Shown piece after piece: positions 1 to 6,862 of a DNA stretch of 10,643 nucleotides (position 1 is the stretch's first letter; each line of letters opens with the position of its first letter). The notes beneath the pieces were generated by a model that worked only from the letters and a program-made list of their open reading frames with translations, did not search any database and was not told where the DNA came from. The stretch is from Eubacterium sp. (GTDB lineage Bacteria > Bacillota > Clostridia > Lachnospirales > CAG-274), in contig JAJBVU010000122.1 in NCBI GenBank assembly GCA_020859645.1, forward strand, positions 1 through 10,643. Direction: 5' to 3'. The translations under genes were made by a program, and so were the position numbers.

Positions 1-2
1 AA

Positions 3-2177
3 ATTTTATCAGCGGCGCTGATAACAGTTCTTTTTCCCTTAACAGTGGGAACAGCCGTCTTTGGTGCGGAAAATTCAAATGATGATTTCTCCAAGCTCGG
101 AATAACGGAAGCGGATATTACCGAAAGCGGCGGAATTATGAGCTTCGATTACGGAAATGACGACTCCGGTCTTTTGAAATCCGATGATAATAACAGCGGA
201 CTTTTAAAAGCTTCGGACAGCTCTTATTCTTCTTATAACACCGATTTGGATAATTTAAAGTACATAACCGAACCTAAGGATCAGGGCGACATGGAAGTGT
301 GCTGGGCTTTTTCCGCCGCTTCCTGTCTTGAAACTCTCCTTATGAAGCAGGATAATTCTGCAAATGCTTCTTCTTCAAAATATAACTTTTCGGAGCTTCA
401 TGCCGTTTTGGCTTCAAGCAGTAAATTCCTGAAGGACGGCACATACGGACTTGCAGGGTTTGACTATAACGGCGGAGGCAACGGCATAATGTATGATATG
501 TATACGACCAGAGCGGCAGACGCAAATACATTTAACGGACCTGTTTTGGAAACGGACATGGCATATACCGCAAGCTCCGACGAAATAGATAAAATAGATT
601 CAGACGATATGGATTTGGAACCGACAGACTATTTCCCCGGAACCTTCTCCACACTTACCTTTACCGAAGAATTAACCGACTCCCAAATTGAAGCAAGAAA
701 TAACATAATTAAAGATATGGTTGACAGCTACGGTTCTGTCAGTGTATCTATTTTCGGCGGCTCGGACTCTTCGTCAAGCTATGAAAATTTTAAACAAACA
801 AACGATTATACATTGTTCTGTTATACCGGAAATACAACGTCAACCCATGCCGTAACAATAGTAGGCTATGATGATGGTTTTGATGCAGACATTTTTGCCG
901 GTGCCGGTTTTGACACACCCTCCTTAAACGGCGCTTTTATAGTTAAAAACTCATGGGGAACCGGCTGGGGCAAAAACGGCGGATATTTTTATATGTCCTA
1001 TGCTTCTTATATAGGAAATATATATGCCTACGGCGATTTGGTTTCAAGAGATGAATATGATTATGAATATGATTATACGCCCTATATGCCTACCGGCGCA
1101 TTCGGAGCTTATACATATGAGGCCGATAATACTGCTTACGGGCCTTATTACGGTATTTATGCAAATTATTTTGATAAGCAGACCGAAGCGGGCGAAGAAA
1201 TAAGATATGTTTCCGTATATGTTTCAAGTGCGGAAACAGAACTCGAAATATACATTGACAGTGATTCCACAGACGGAAAAACAAACGATTTCAGCTTGGT
1301 TTCGGTTAAAAGCGGCTCAGGCTATACTTTGTCCGACGGCGGAACATCTATAGAGGTTCCATATGTTGGGAATTACGTTTTTGAACTGACAGATCCTATT
1401 GAAGTAACCGGCGGCTTTACAGTGGCTGTATACGGAATATCGGATAACGGCTATCCCGTAGCTTATGAGGACAGCAGTACTTTTTCCAACGGCTCTTACA
1501 TAACTCATAATTTTGTAAATAACAGTTATTTTGCCTTCAACACATACGGAACATTCTATAATATGTATGACACGTGGGGCTATGAATGCAACTTCATGAT
1601 AAGAGCCTATACAGATGAGCTGTCCGTTGATTTAATTGTAGATGACGTTGCCCACCCGGCAGCCTACGGCTCAATATTGTCGGACGTTCTTATGGAGCAT
1701 GATTATGCCGCAGCTCAGGGAGAGCTCTTTGAAAAGGCGGAGAATGAAGAAACTGCCTATTACAGACCCGTTGACAAGAATATGACGCTTACGGAAGATC
1801 AAACCTATGTTTACACAAGCGGCTATATTTATGCGCCTTCAATAAAAATGGAAAAATATCAGGAAAATACAGCAGACAATGAAATAAGGTTTGTTGCCGA
1901 AATTACCGACAGCTTTTATGACGAGGTTTATGAGGTAATTGAACTGGGCTTTTATTATTCAAAAGACGGCGGCAGTGTAAATAATACCAATGACGGCGAT
2001 AACCTTTATAAGAAGCTGGAAGGGGATTATACCGCAGGTGACGGAGTGTACCTCTTTAAATCGGATGAACTTCCGGCGGGAAATTATACCGTTTATGCCT
2101 TTGTAAGATATCGGGCAAATGGCCCCGAGGACACATATACTGTCTGTACCGAAGAACGAACCATAACCGCAGATTAG
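3..2177 (+). CDS. Secreted C1 (papain-like) cysteine protease with lectin-like domain, 5'-truncated by window edge
   Basis: Probable exported protease acting at the cell surface or outside. The frame is open to the first bases and encodes a hydrophobic signal-peptide core (ILSAALITVLFPLTVGTAVFG), so the true start is just upstream and probably only a few basic residues are missing. GTG at 45 lies inside the signal peptide. Residues here count from that GTG. The catalytic set is complete: oxyanion Gln80 in KDQGD, nucleophile Cys86 in VCWAFS, His268 in STHAV and Asn302 in KNSWGTGWG. An acidic, Ser-rich segment with two SGLLK copies (about 41-55) precedes the catalytic domain. Residues about 340-526, rich in Tyr and Asn, fit the lectin-like domain often found after C1 domains in Clostridia and archaea. 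Residues about 527-710 have a beta-rich look but no recognised family. There is no LPXTG motif or C-terminal membrane span, so release or non-covalent wall binding is likely. The family call is firm; the substrate is unknown. Confidence 0.9.
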   Translation: MLSAALITVLFPLTVGTAVFGAENSNDDFSKLGITEADITESGGIMSFDYGNDDSGLLKSDDNNSGLLKASDSSYSSYNTDLDNLKYITEPKDQGDMEVCWAFSAASCLETLLMKQDNSANASSSKYNFSELHAVLASSSKFLKDGTYGLAGFDYNGGGNGIMYDMYTTRAADANTFNGPVLETDMAYTASSDEIDKIDSDDMDLEPTDYFPGTFSTLTFTEELTDSQIEARNNIIKDMVDSYGSVSVSIFGGSDSSSSYENFKQTNDYTLFCYTGNTTSTHAVTIVGYDDGFDADIFAGAGFDTPSLNGAFIVKNSWGTGWGKNGGYFYMSYASYIGNIYAYGDLVSRDEYDYEYDYTPYMPTGAFGAYTYEADNTAYGPYYGIYANYFDKQTEAGEEIRYVSVYVSSAETELEIYIDSDSTDGKTNDFSLVSVKSGSGYTLSDGGTSIEVPYVGNYVFELTDPIEVTGGFTVAVYGISDNGYPVAYEDSSTFSNGSYITHNFVNNSYFAFNTYGTFYNMYDTWGYECNFMIRAYTDELSVDLIVDDVAHPAAYGSILSDVLMEHDYAAAQGELFEKAENEETAYYRPVDKNMTLTEDQTYVYTSGYIYAPSIKMEKYQENTADNEIRFVAEITDSFYDEVYEVIELGFYYSKDGGSVNNTNDGDNLYKKLEGDYTAGDGVYLFKSDELPAGNYTVYAFVRYRANGPEDTYTVCTEERTITAD

Positions 2178-2199
2178 AGAAAAACGGAGGAGTGACTTT

Positions 2200-2343
2200 A
2201 TGAAAAAAATATATGAAAAACCCGTAATTCATACAACAGCAATAAATGCCAAGGAAACAACAGCCGCATCGCTGCTTTCTTCCACGTTTACCATACATGC
2301 AGCTGAAATAACAACAAAAAGCTGGACAACTGTAAACTATTAA
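2200..2343 (+). CDS. 47-residue peptide with RiPP-leader-like N-terminus
   Basis: A short gene 22 bases after the protease stop, with a good ribosome binding site (cggaggag, about 2185-2192) and an ATG at 2200. The product starts MKKIYEKPVIHTTAI and ends in a Ser/Thr-rich tail ...SWTTVNY. The opening resembles the MKK-Y-x-K-P-x-I/L start seen in many clostridial RiPP precursors, and YEKPVI fits the YxxPxL/I leader pattern bound by RRE (PqqD-like) proteins, for example in lasso peptides. It has no cysteine, which argues against lanthipeptide, sactipeptide or ranthipeptide products. No modification enzyme, transporter or RRE protein is visible nearby. It may be co-transcribed with the protease. 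Function unknown; the precursor reading is inference from motif and size only. Confidence 0.6.
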   Translation: MKKIYEKPVIHTTAINAKETTAASLLSSTFTIHAAEITTKSWTTVNY

Positions 2344-2407
2344 AAATTGTAAAAATACTCCGTTTTTGAAGCTGTCTGTTTTGTACAGCGCCTTCGGATA
2401 TTTAGTT

Positions 2408-2441
2408 TTTAAGCACCTGCTGAAATATGCAGGTGCTTAAA
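2408..2441. terminator. Hairpin between convergent genes, probable bidirectional terminator
   Basis: A perfect 13-bp inverted repeat (2408-2420 with 2429-2441; arms TTTAAGCACCTGC and GCAGGTGCTTAAA) has an 8-base loop. It lies between the peptide gene (+) and phosphofructokinase (-), whose 3' ends face each other. Neither side has a clean run of T, so it is not a textbook intrinsic terminator. The A/T pairs at the base of the stem and the convergent layout still make transcription end or mRNA 3'-end protection the likeliest role. Confidence 0.6.
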
Positions 2442-2464
2442 TAAATTACGGAGAAAACTCTATG

Positions 2465-3436
2465 TTATATGGCTAATATTTTTGCAGCTTTATATAAAAA
2501 GTCATCATATTCTCTGCGGAAATTAAGACCCTCTTCAAGGTCAATATCTGTAAAGCTGCCGTTTTTTTCTATCATAATTCTGTTTTGCTTTCCCTCAATA
2601 AGAGCGGTTACTGCCTTTAAGCCCATAATTGAAGCTGTTACTCTGTCTCTTGCAGTGGGGGAGCCGCCTCTCTGAAGATGACCTAAAATAGTGGCTCTTG
2701 TGGAAATTCCCGTTGCCTTTTCTATGTTTTTAGCCAGCTTCTGGCTGTTGCCTTTACCTTCCGCAACTATAATAAGGTTGTGGCGTTTTCCTCTTGACCT
2801 GTTTTCCAAAATTGTTTCTATAATAGCTTCCTCACTGTTTTCTCTTTCGGGAATTATTATTTCCTCGGCACCTCCCGACAAGCCTGTCCAAAGGGCAATA
2901 AAGCCTGCCCCTCTGCCCATAACCTCTATAACTGAGCATCTTTCGTGAGAGGTTGAAGTATCTCTGATTTTATCCACTGCGTCAAGTGAAGTATTTACCG
3001 CAGTGTCAAAGCCTATGGTATAGTCTGTGCAGTCCAAATCCAAGTCTATTGTTCCGGGTATGCCCATAATATTTACGCCCTTTTTTGAAAGCGCCAAGCC
3101 GCCGGTTAAAGATCCGTCGCCGCCGATAACTATAAGAGCGTCAAGCTTAAGCAGCTTACATAGGTTTGCCGCCTTTTCAATGCCCTCTTCTGTTCTCATT
3201 TCCTCTGAACGGGCAGTGCGGAGAATTGTTCCCCCTCGGAACATTATGTTTGAAACGTCTTTTGCGGTCATTTCGGCAATTTCGCCCTTCAACAAGCCCT
3301 CATAGCCCCGTTTAATTCCGAAAACCTGAATGTTGTTGTTTATAGCTGTTCTTACAACGGCTCTAATGGCGCAGTTCATTCCCGGTGCGTCTCCGCCGCT
3401 GGTTAAAAGCCCTATCTTTTTTATTTTATCGCTCAT
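2465..3436 (-). CDS. pfkA: ATP-dependent 6-phosphofructokinase
   Basis: Phosphorylates fructose 6-phosphate to fructose 1,6-bisphosphate, the committed step of glycolysis, in the cytoplasm. The 323-residue length matches the bacterial group A enzyme (about 320). Motifs in order: GGDAPGMN (14-21), RGGT (67-70), IGGDGS (104-109), PGTIDLDLD (127-135), a TDYTIGFDTA block (137-146), EVMGR (171-175), GGAEE (188-192) and GHLQRGGSP (252-260). Gly108 in GGDGS, rather than Asp, marks an ATP-using and not a pyrophosphate-using enzyme. The catalytic Asp pair is present (Asp131, Asp133), but the residue between them is Leu132 where E. coli PfkA and most homologues have Asn. The start is ATG at 3436 with AGGAGG (3447-3452 on the other strand) ten bases upstream. 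The gene stands alone: no pyruvate kinase gene follows, although pfkA-pyk pairs are common in Firmicutes. The family call is very secure. Confidence 0.97.
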   Translation of the reverse strand: MSDKIKKIGLLTSGGDAPGMNCAIRAVVRTAINNNIQVFGIKRGYEGLLKGEIAEMTAKDVSNIMFRGGTILRTARSEEMRTEEGIEKAANLCKLLKLDALIVIGGDGSLTGGLALSKKGVNIMGIPGTIDLDLDCTDYTIGFDTAVNTSLDAVDKIRDTSTSHERCSVIEVMGRGAGFIALWTGLSGGAEEIIIPERENSEEAIIETILENRSRGKRHNLIIVAEGKGNSQKLAKNIEKATGISTRATILGHLQRGGSPTARDRVTASIMGLKAVTALIEGKQNRIMIEKNGSFTDIDLEEGLNFRREYDDFLYKAAKILAI

Positions 3437-3468
3437 GTGCTTATATCCTCCTAAATGCTTATTGCTTA

Positions 3469-3474
3469 ATTATA
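3469..3474 (-). promoter_or_regulatory. Candidate -10 element for pfkA
   Basis: On the minus strand TATAAT occupies 3474-3469, 32 bases before the pfkA ATG, which would leave a leader of roughly 25 bases. No good -35 match sits 16-18 bases upstream, so the call rests on the perfect -10 and its position. A second, unrelated TATAAT lies on the other strand at 3538-3543. Confidence 0.35.
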
Positions 3475-3513
3475 GGCAATAATATCACTTTTAAACTCTT
3501 TCGGCTATCATAC

Positions 3514-3543
3514 TTGGGAAAAGTTTTTGTAAATTGTTATAAT
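3514..3543 (+). promoter_or_regulatory. Candidate distal promoter of the magnesium-transport cluster
   Basis: TTGGGA (3514-3519; four of six bases match TTGACA) is followed after 18 bases by a perfect TATAAT (3538-3543). Transcription from here would begin near 3550 and give a leader of about 105 bases before the first ATPase. That is too short for a complete M-box (ykoK) magnesium riboswitch. The leader could form only a weak A/T hairpin (3572-3580 with 3591-3599). Confidence 0.4.
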
Positions 3544-3600
3544 CTAAAACAAAGAGACAGCAGATGCAAGGAAAAAACAAGATTTGATTTTTGGTTTTTA

Positions 3601-3609
3601 TGATATAAT
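3601..3609 (+). promoter_or_regulatory. Candidate proximal promoter (extended -10)
   Basis: TGATATAAT is a perfect extended -10 (TGnTATAAT). The -35 region is weak (TTTGAT at 3583-3588, spacer too short), as extended -10 promoters tolerate. Transcription would begin about 40 bases before the ATPase ATG, leaving no room for a large riboswitch. Confidence 0.4.
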
Positions 3610-3655
3610 ATAGTGAAGATTTTCAGACTGACTTTGGCGAGGTGAGATTTAAGCT

Positions 3656-6235
3656 ATGAATAATGAGGGCTTTGAAGCGGCGGGGCTTAAGCAGGAGCAG
3701 GTCTCGGAAAGCAGAAGAAAATACGGAAGCAATGAACAGACAAACAAAAGGGAGACTTCTGTTTTGCATTGTGTCAGAAGGGCTTTTATAAATCCCTTTT
3801 CGGTTATATTGTTTGTGCTGGGGGCTGTTTCACTGCTTACGGATATTCTTTTGCCGGCGGCATACGGACAGAGCTTTTCTTCCGTTGTTATTATAGGGGC
3901 AATGCTTTTGCTCGGGGGCTTTGTCAGACTTTTTCAGGAGCTTAAGGCGAAGGGCGTGGCTGATCGTCTTACAGACTTGACCCGAACAACTGTTTCCGTA
4001 TGTAGGGATGGTGTTTGGCAGAGGGTTTGTTCCGATGAGCTTGTGGTAGGGGATTTAGTGCGGATAGAAGCAGGAGAGCGTGTTCCGGCAGATATTCAGC
4101 TTAGCTTTGCGGAGGATTTGTTTGTTTCACAGGGAGTAATAACGGGAGAAAGCGGCAGCTTTGAGAAAAAGGCGGTATCTCCTAAGAAAAAGCCTAAAAA
4201 AATCGGCGATTATACAAATATTGCTTTTCAAGGCACTTCCGTAACAGGGGGCAGAGGAGAAGGCGTTGTTAAAGCAGTTGGGGCAAACACAGTTTTCGGA
4301 GGTATGGACACCGAAAGGGCTGAACAGAAACGGGGCTTTGACAAGGGCACAGGCTCTATTGCCTGGGTTCTTATTAAATTTATGGCTGTTTTGCTGCCTG
4401 TCGTGTTTGTCGCCTGCGGATTTACTAAGGGAAATTGGTTTGAGGCTTTTCTGTTTTCTCTTTCCGTTGCCGTTGGGCTGACGCCGGAAATGCTGCCAAT
4501 GGTTGTGAATGCCTGTTTGGCAAAGGGCAGCTTTCAGATGTGGAAGGAGCAGACCGTTGTCAAAAATATAAATGCAATGCAGACACTGGGCAGTATGGAC
4601 ATACTGTGTGTAGACAAAACAGGAACCCTGACGGACGATACAATCATACTCGAATATTATATGGACGTTTTGGGGAATGAAAGCCGAAGGGTTTTGGATT
4701 TGGCTTTTTTAAACAGCTTTTTTCACAGCGGTGTGGGCAATCAGCTTGATACAGCTCTTTTGAGGTGTCTCGATATGCCGAAGGACGGGCGGCATTTTAA
4801 AGAGCTTTCGAAGAACAGTGTTCTTTTGGACGAACAGCCCTTTGATTACAGTCATAAATATGCCGGGGTTCTGCTGAAGGGCGAAGATGAAAACATACAT
4901 ATTATAAAGGGAACGGTTAAAAATGTTGTTTCGAAATGTGATTATGTTGAATTTAGGGGCGAAGCCGTTCCGATTACGGAAAACATATATGAAAGCGTGG
5001 GGGCTGTTGTAGACGAGCTGACAGAGGACGGTATGAAGGTTATTGCGGCGGCTTACAGAAAAACCAAGGGAAGTGTTATAGATGAAAATGCAGACGGTTT
5101 TATACTTGCCGGTTATTTAGCCTTTTTCGATGCTCCCAAGAAAACCGCCGCCGACACAATCAGCCGCCTTAAAAGGCTTAAAACAGATATTCGAGTTTTG
5201 ACGGGAGACGATTTAAAAACAACTCTTTCAGTTTGTTCACGTTTGGAAATTGAAACAGAATTTGTTTTGACAGGTGAGACTTTTAAAAAGCTGTCAGAAA
5301 ACGAGCTTCCTCTTTCTGTTGAAAAAACAAAGGTTTTTGCCGAGCTTACACCGGGACAGAAGGCTGAAATAATCGAAATACTGCAGAAAAACGGTCATAC
5401 AGTGGGCTTTATGGGAGACGGTATGAACGACCTTCCGGCTGAGCTGAAAGCCGGTGTGGGAATTTCCGTAGACACAGCCGCCGATGCTGTAAAGGAAAGT
5501 TCAGATGTGATTTTGCTTAAAAAGGATTTAAAGGTTTTGGAGCAAAGTATTCGGGAAGGCAGAAAAGCCTTTGCAAATATGACAAAATATATTAAAATTA
5601 CGGCTTCGTCCAATTTCGGAAATATATGCGCCGTTGTTGCCGCAAGCATTTTTCTGCCTTTTCTTCCTATGACATCGCTGCAGCTTCTGCTTCTTAATCT
5701 TTTGTATGACATTCTTTGCCTGATTTTGCCTTGGGACAATGTTGACAGTGAGCAGCTTGAAAAGCCTATTAAGTGGGGCGGCAAAAGCTTAGGCAGGTTT
5801 ATGCTGAGGTTCGGGCCTATAAGCTCTGTTTTTGACGTCTTGACGTTTGCCTTTTTATATTTTGTACTTTGCCCGAAGGTCTGCGGAGGGAGTTTTTCAC
5901 AGCTTGACACAGGGGGACAGCTTGTCTTTGCCGCTGTTTTTCAAACAGGCTGGTTTTTGGAGTCTATGTGGACACAGGTTCTTATTCTGCATTTGCTTCG
6001 GACGGATAAAATTCCCTTTGTTCAAAGCAAACCCTCAAAGGCAGTATTTTTTGTTACAATAACGGGGATTGTATTGTTTACGGTTTTAACGGCAACACCT
6101 TTGGGGGATTGTTTGGGGCTTACTTCCCTTCCGGCTGAATATTATTGCTTTCTCATAATTAACGTGATTTGTTATTTGGTTTTTGTAAGCGCCGCAAAAT
6201 ATTTTTATTCGAAAAAATACAGGGAACTTTTGTAG
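3656..6235 (+). CDS. P3B-type (MgtA-like) cation-transporting ATPase, divergent paralogue
   Basis: Membrane pump of the P3B class, predicted to import Mg2+ using ATP. It has 859 residues against about 900 for E. coli MgtA; the shortfall is partly a short N-terminal tail. Visible in order: membrane spans 1-2 (about 48-95); actuator motif TGES (163-166); spans 3-4 with VGLTPEMLP (273-281); the phosphorylated Asp320 in DKTGTLT; hinge GDGMND (587-592); then ASSNFGN and six more spans with NLLYD and LPWDNVD, typical of MgtA. It departs from the family at several places. FDYSHKY (396-402) replaces the usual FDFxRRR, KGT (418-420) replaces KGA, and NDLPAELKAGVGI replaces NDAPALxAADVGI, with Gly600 at a normally Asp position. 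The phosphorylation and dephosphorylation motifs are intact, so it should still turn over. The ribosome binding site (GAGGTGA, 3639-3645) is weaker than those of its neighbours. It is coupled to the regulator gene 12 bases downstream. The P3B family is sure; Mg2+ as substrate is inferred. Confidence 0.9.
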   Translation: MNNEGFEAAGLKQEQVSESRRKYGSNEQTNKRETSVLHCVRRAFINPFSVILFVLGAVSLLTDILLPAAYGQSFSSVVIIGAMLLLGGFVRLFQELKAKGVADRLTDLTRTTVSVCRDGVWQRVCSDELVVGDLVRIEAGERVPADIQLSFAEDLFVSQGVITGESGSFEKKAVSPKKKPKKIGDYTNIAFQGTSVTGGRGEGVVKAVGANTVFGGMDTERAEQKRGFDKGTGSIAWVLIKFMAVLLPVVFVACGFTKGNWFEAFLFSLSVAVGLTPEMLPMVVNACLAKGSFQMWKEQTVVKNINAMQTLGSMDILCVDKTGTLTDDTIILEYYMDVLGNESRRVLDLAFLNSFFHSGVGNQLDTALLRCLDMPKDGRHFKELSKNSVLLDEQPFDYSHKYAGVLLKGEDENIHIIKGTVKNVVSKCDYVEFRGEAVPITENIYESVGAVVDELTEDGMKVIAAAYRKTKGSVIDENADGFILAGYLAFFDAPKKTAADTISRLKRLKTDIRVLTGDDLKTTLSVCSRLEIETEFVLTGETFKKLSENELPLSVEKTKVFAELTPGQKAEIIEILQKNGHTVGFMGDGMNDLPAELKAGVGISVDTAADAVKESSDVILLKKDLKVLEQSIREGRKAFANMTKYIKITASSNFGNICAVVAASIFLPFLPMTSLQLLLLNLLYDILCLILPWDNVDSEQLEKPIKWGGKSLGRFMLRFGPISSVFDVLTFAFLYFVLCPKVCGGSFSQLDTGGQLVFAAVFQTGWFLESMWTQVLILHLLRTDKIPFVQSKPSKAVFFVTITGIVLFTVLTATPLGDCLGLTSLPAEYYCFLIINVICYLVFVSAAKYFYSKKYRELL

Positions 6236-6247
6236 GAGGGCAAGGTT

Positions 6248-6742
6248 ATGAAGAAAAACATAGAATTTGTAAATATGGATTATCAAACCCTTTCCTACTT
6301 AAAGGAAAAGCTTAAGGCTGCACCGTCAAGTGTAAAATGTGCGGAGGAATTATTGTCGGCACTATCTGCCTTAGAAAAGGGAGCTTCCGAAAACATTATG
6401 CTTCAGCTTGGGGAAACTGAACTTTCACAGGCTCAGTCGGAAATTATCTGCGGTGAGCTTCACATCTTCCCTTTGACACGAAGGGTTCAAAGAGGACGGA
6501 CGGAAATAATTTTAACTCCCAAGGAATTTGACATTCTGCTGTTTTTGGCGAAAAACAGGGGAGAGGTTTTTACAAAGGAACAGATTTACAAGGCAGTTTG
6601 GGACGCAGAATATCTTATGGACGACAGCAACATTATGGCTTTTATCCGAAAGCTGCGCAAAAAAATAGAGCCTCACCCGGACTGCCCGGAATACATAATT
6701 ACAATATGGGGAATAGGATATAAGTTTAACGATGTAATTTGA
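6248..6742 (+). CDS. Receiver-less OmpR/PhoB-type winged-helix DNA-binding protein
   Basis: A 164-residue putative transcription regulator. Residues about 69-163 form a full OmpR-type effector domain: LTPKEFDILLFLAKNRGEVFT (about 89-109), a recognition-helix region SNIMAFIRKLRKKIE (127-141) and a C-terminal hairpin ending ITIWGIGYKF. The first ~65 residues are Leu/Glu/Ala-rich and helical-looking. They are too short for a receiver domain (about 120 residues) and show no phospho-acceptor Asp context. It is therefore not a standard response regulator, and no histidine kinase is nearby. The start is ATG at 6248 with AGGAGG (6234-6239) overlapping the TAG stop of the ATPase gene, so the two are likely translationally coupled. 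A terminator follows. The likely target is this locus, but the operator and signal are unknown. A remnant of a longer regulator is possible, yet the tight upstream junction and clean start argue for a functional short protein. Confidence 0.85.
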   Translation: MKKNIEFVNMDYQTLSYLKEKLKAAPSSVKCAEELLSALSALEKGASENIMLQLGETELSQAQSEIICGELHIFPLTRRVQRGRTEIILTPKEFDILLFLAKNRGEVFTKEQIYKAVWDAEYLMDDSNIMAFIRKLRKKIEPHPDCPEYIITIWGIGYKFNDVI

Positions 6743-6772
6743 AAAAATGTTTTACGGATTTCTTGTTAAAAC

Positions 6773-6820
6773 GCAAGGAAATCGCAAGGTTTCAGCCCTG
6801 TGATTATCCTTGCTTTTTTT
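6773..6820 (+). terminator. Intrinsic terminator inside the cluster, before mgtC
   Basis: A 13-pair stem (6773-6785 with 6800-6813, one bulged A at 6806 and one G-T pair) has a 14-base loop and is followed by seven T (6814-6820). It sits 30 bases after the regulator stop and about 40 bases before the mgtC start. The sequence CGCAAGG occurs twice in and next to the left arm (6772-6778 and 6783-6789), so the right arm CCTTGC could also pair with the nearer copy in a shorter hairpin. It could be a plain end to the first transcript, a partial terminator or an attenuator. Confidence 0.8.
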
Positions 6821-6862
6821 GTAGAATAAAAGAAGTTAAGAAAGTTAAAGGAGGAGATTATT

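Noticed and set aside
45..47. GTG as the start of the C1 protease
   Set aside because: The frame stays open upstream and encodes the hydrophobic core of a signal peptide, and no ribosome binding site precedes the GTG. The gene is cut by the window edge.
165..209. Two SGLLK copies in the protease N-terminus as a repeat array
   Set aside because: Only two short degenerate copies exist in a low-complexity acidic linker. Noted in the gene entry but not a repeat feature.
2371..2388. GCTGT/ACAGC inverted repeat after the peptide gene
   Set aside because: A five-pair stem with a long loop and no T-run is expected by chance. The 13-bp hairpin just downstream is the better terminator.
2469..3305. 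Several plus-strand open frames opposite pfkA
   Set aside because: They are antisense to a fully conserved phosphofructokinase and resemble no known protein.
3550..3655. M-box (ykoK) Mg2+ riboswitch before the first ATPase
   Set aside because: Even the longer leader is about 105 bases, shorter than an M-box with its terminator, and no matching set of stems is visible.
5414..5475. Frameshift or sequencing error behind the odd hinge motif of ATPase 1
   Set aside because: The frame is open on both sides, GDGMND and GISVDTAADAVKESSD are both in the same frame, and the length between them matches the family. The changes are substitutions.
5395..5910. 171-residue open frame antisense to the first ATPase
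   Set aside because: It lies wholly opposite conserved ATPase codons, has no recognisable motif, and is a mirror of the real gene's codon use.
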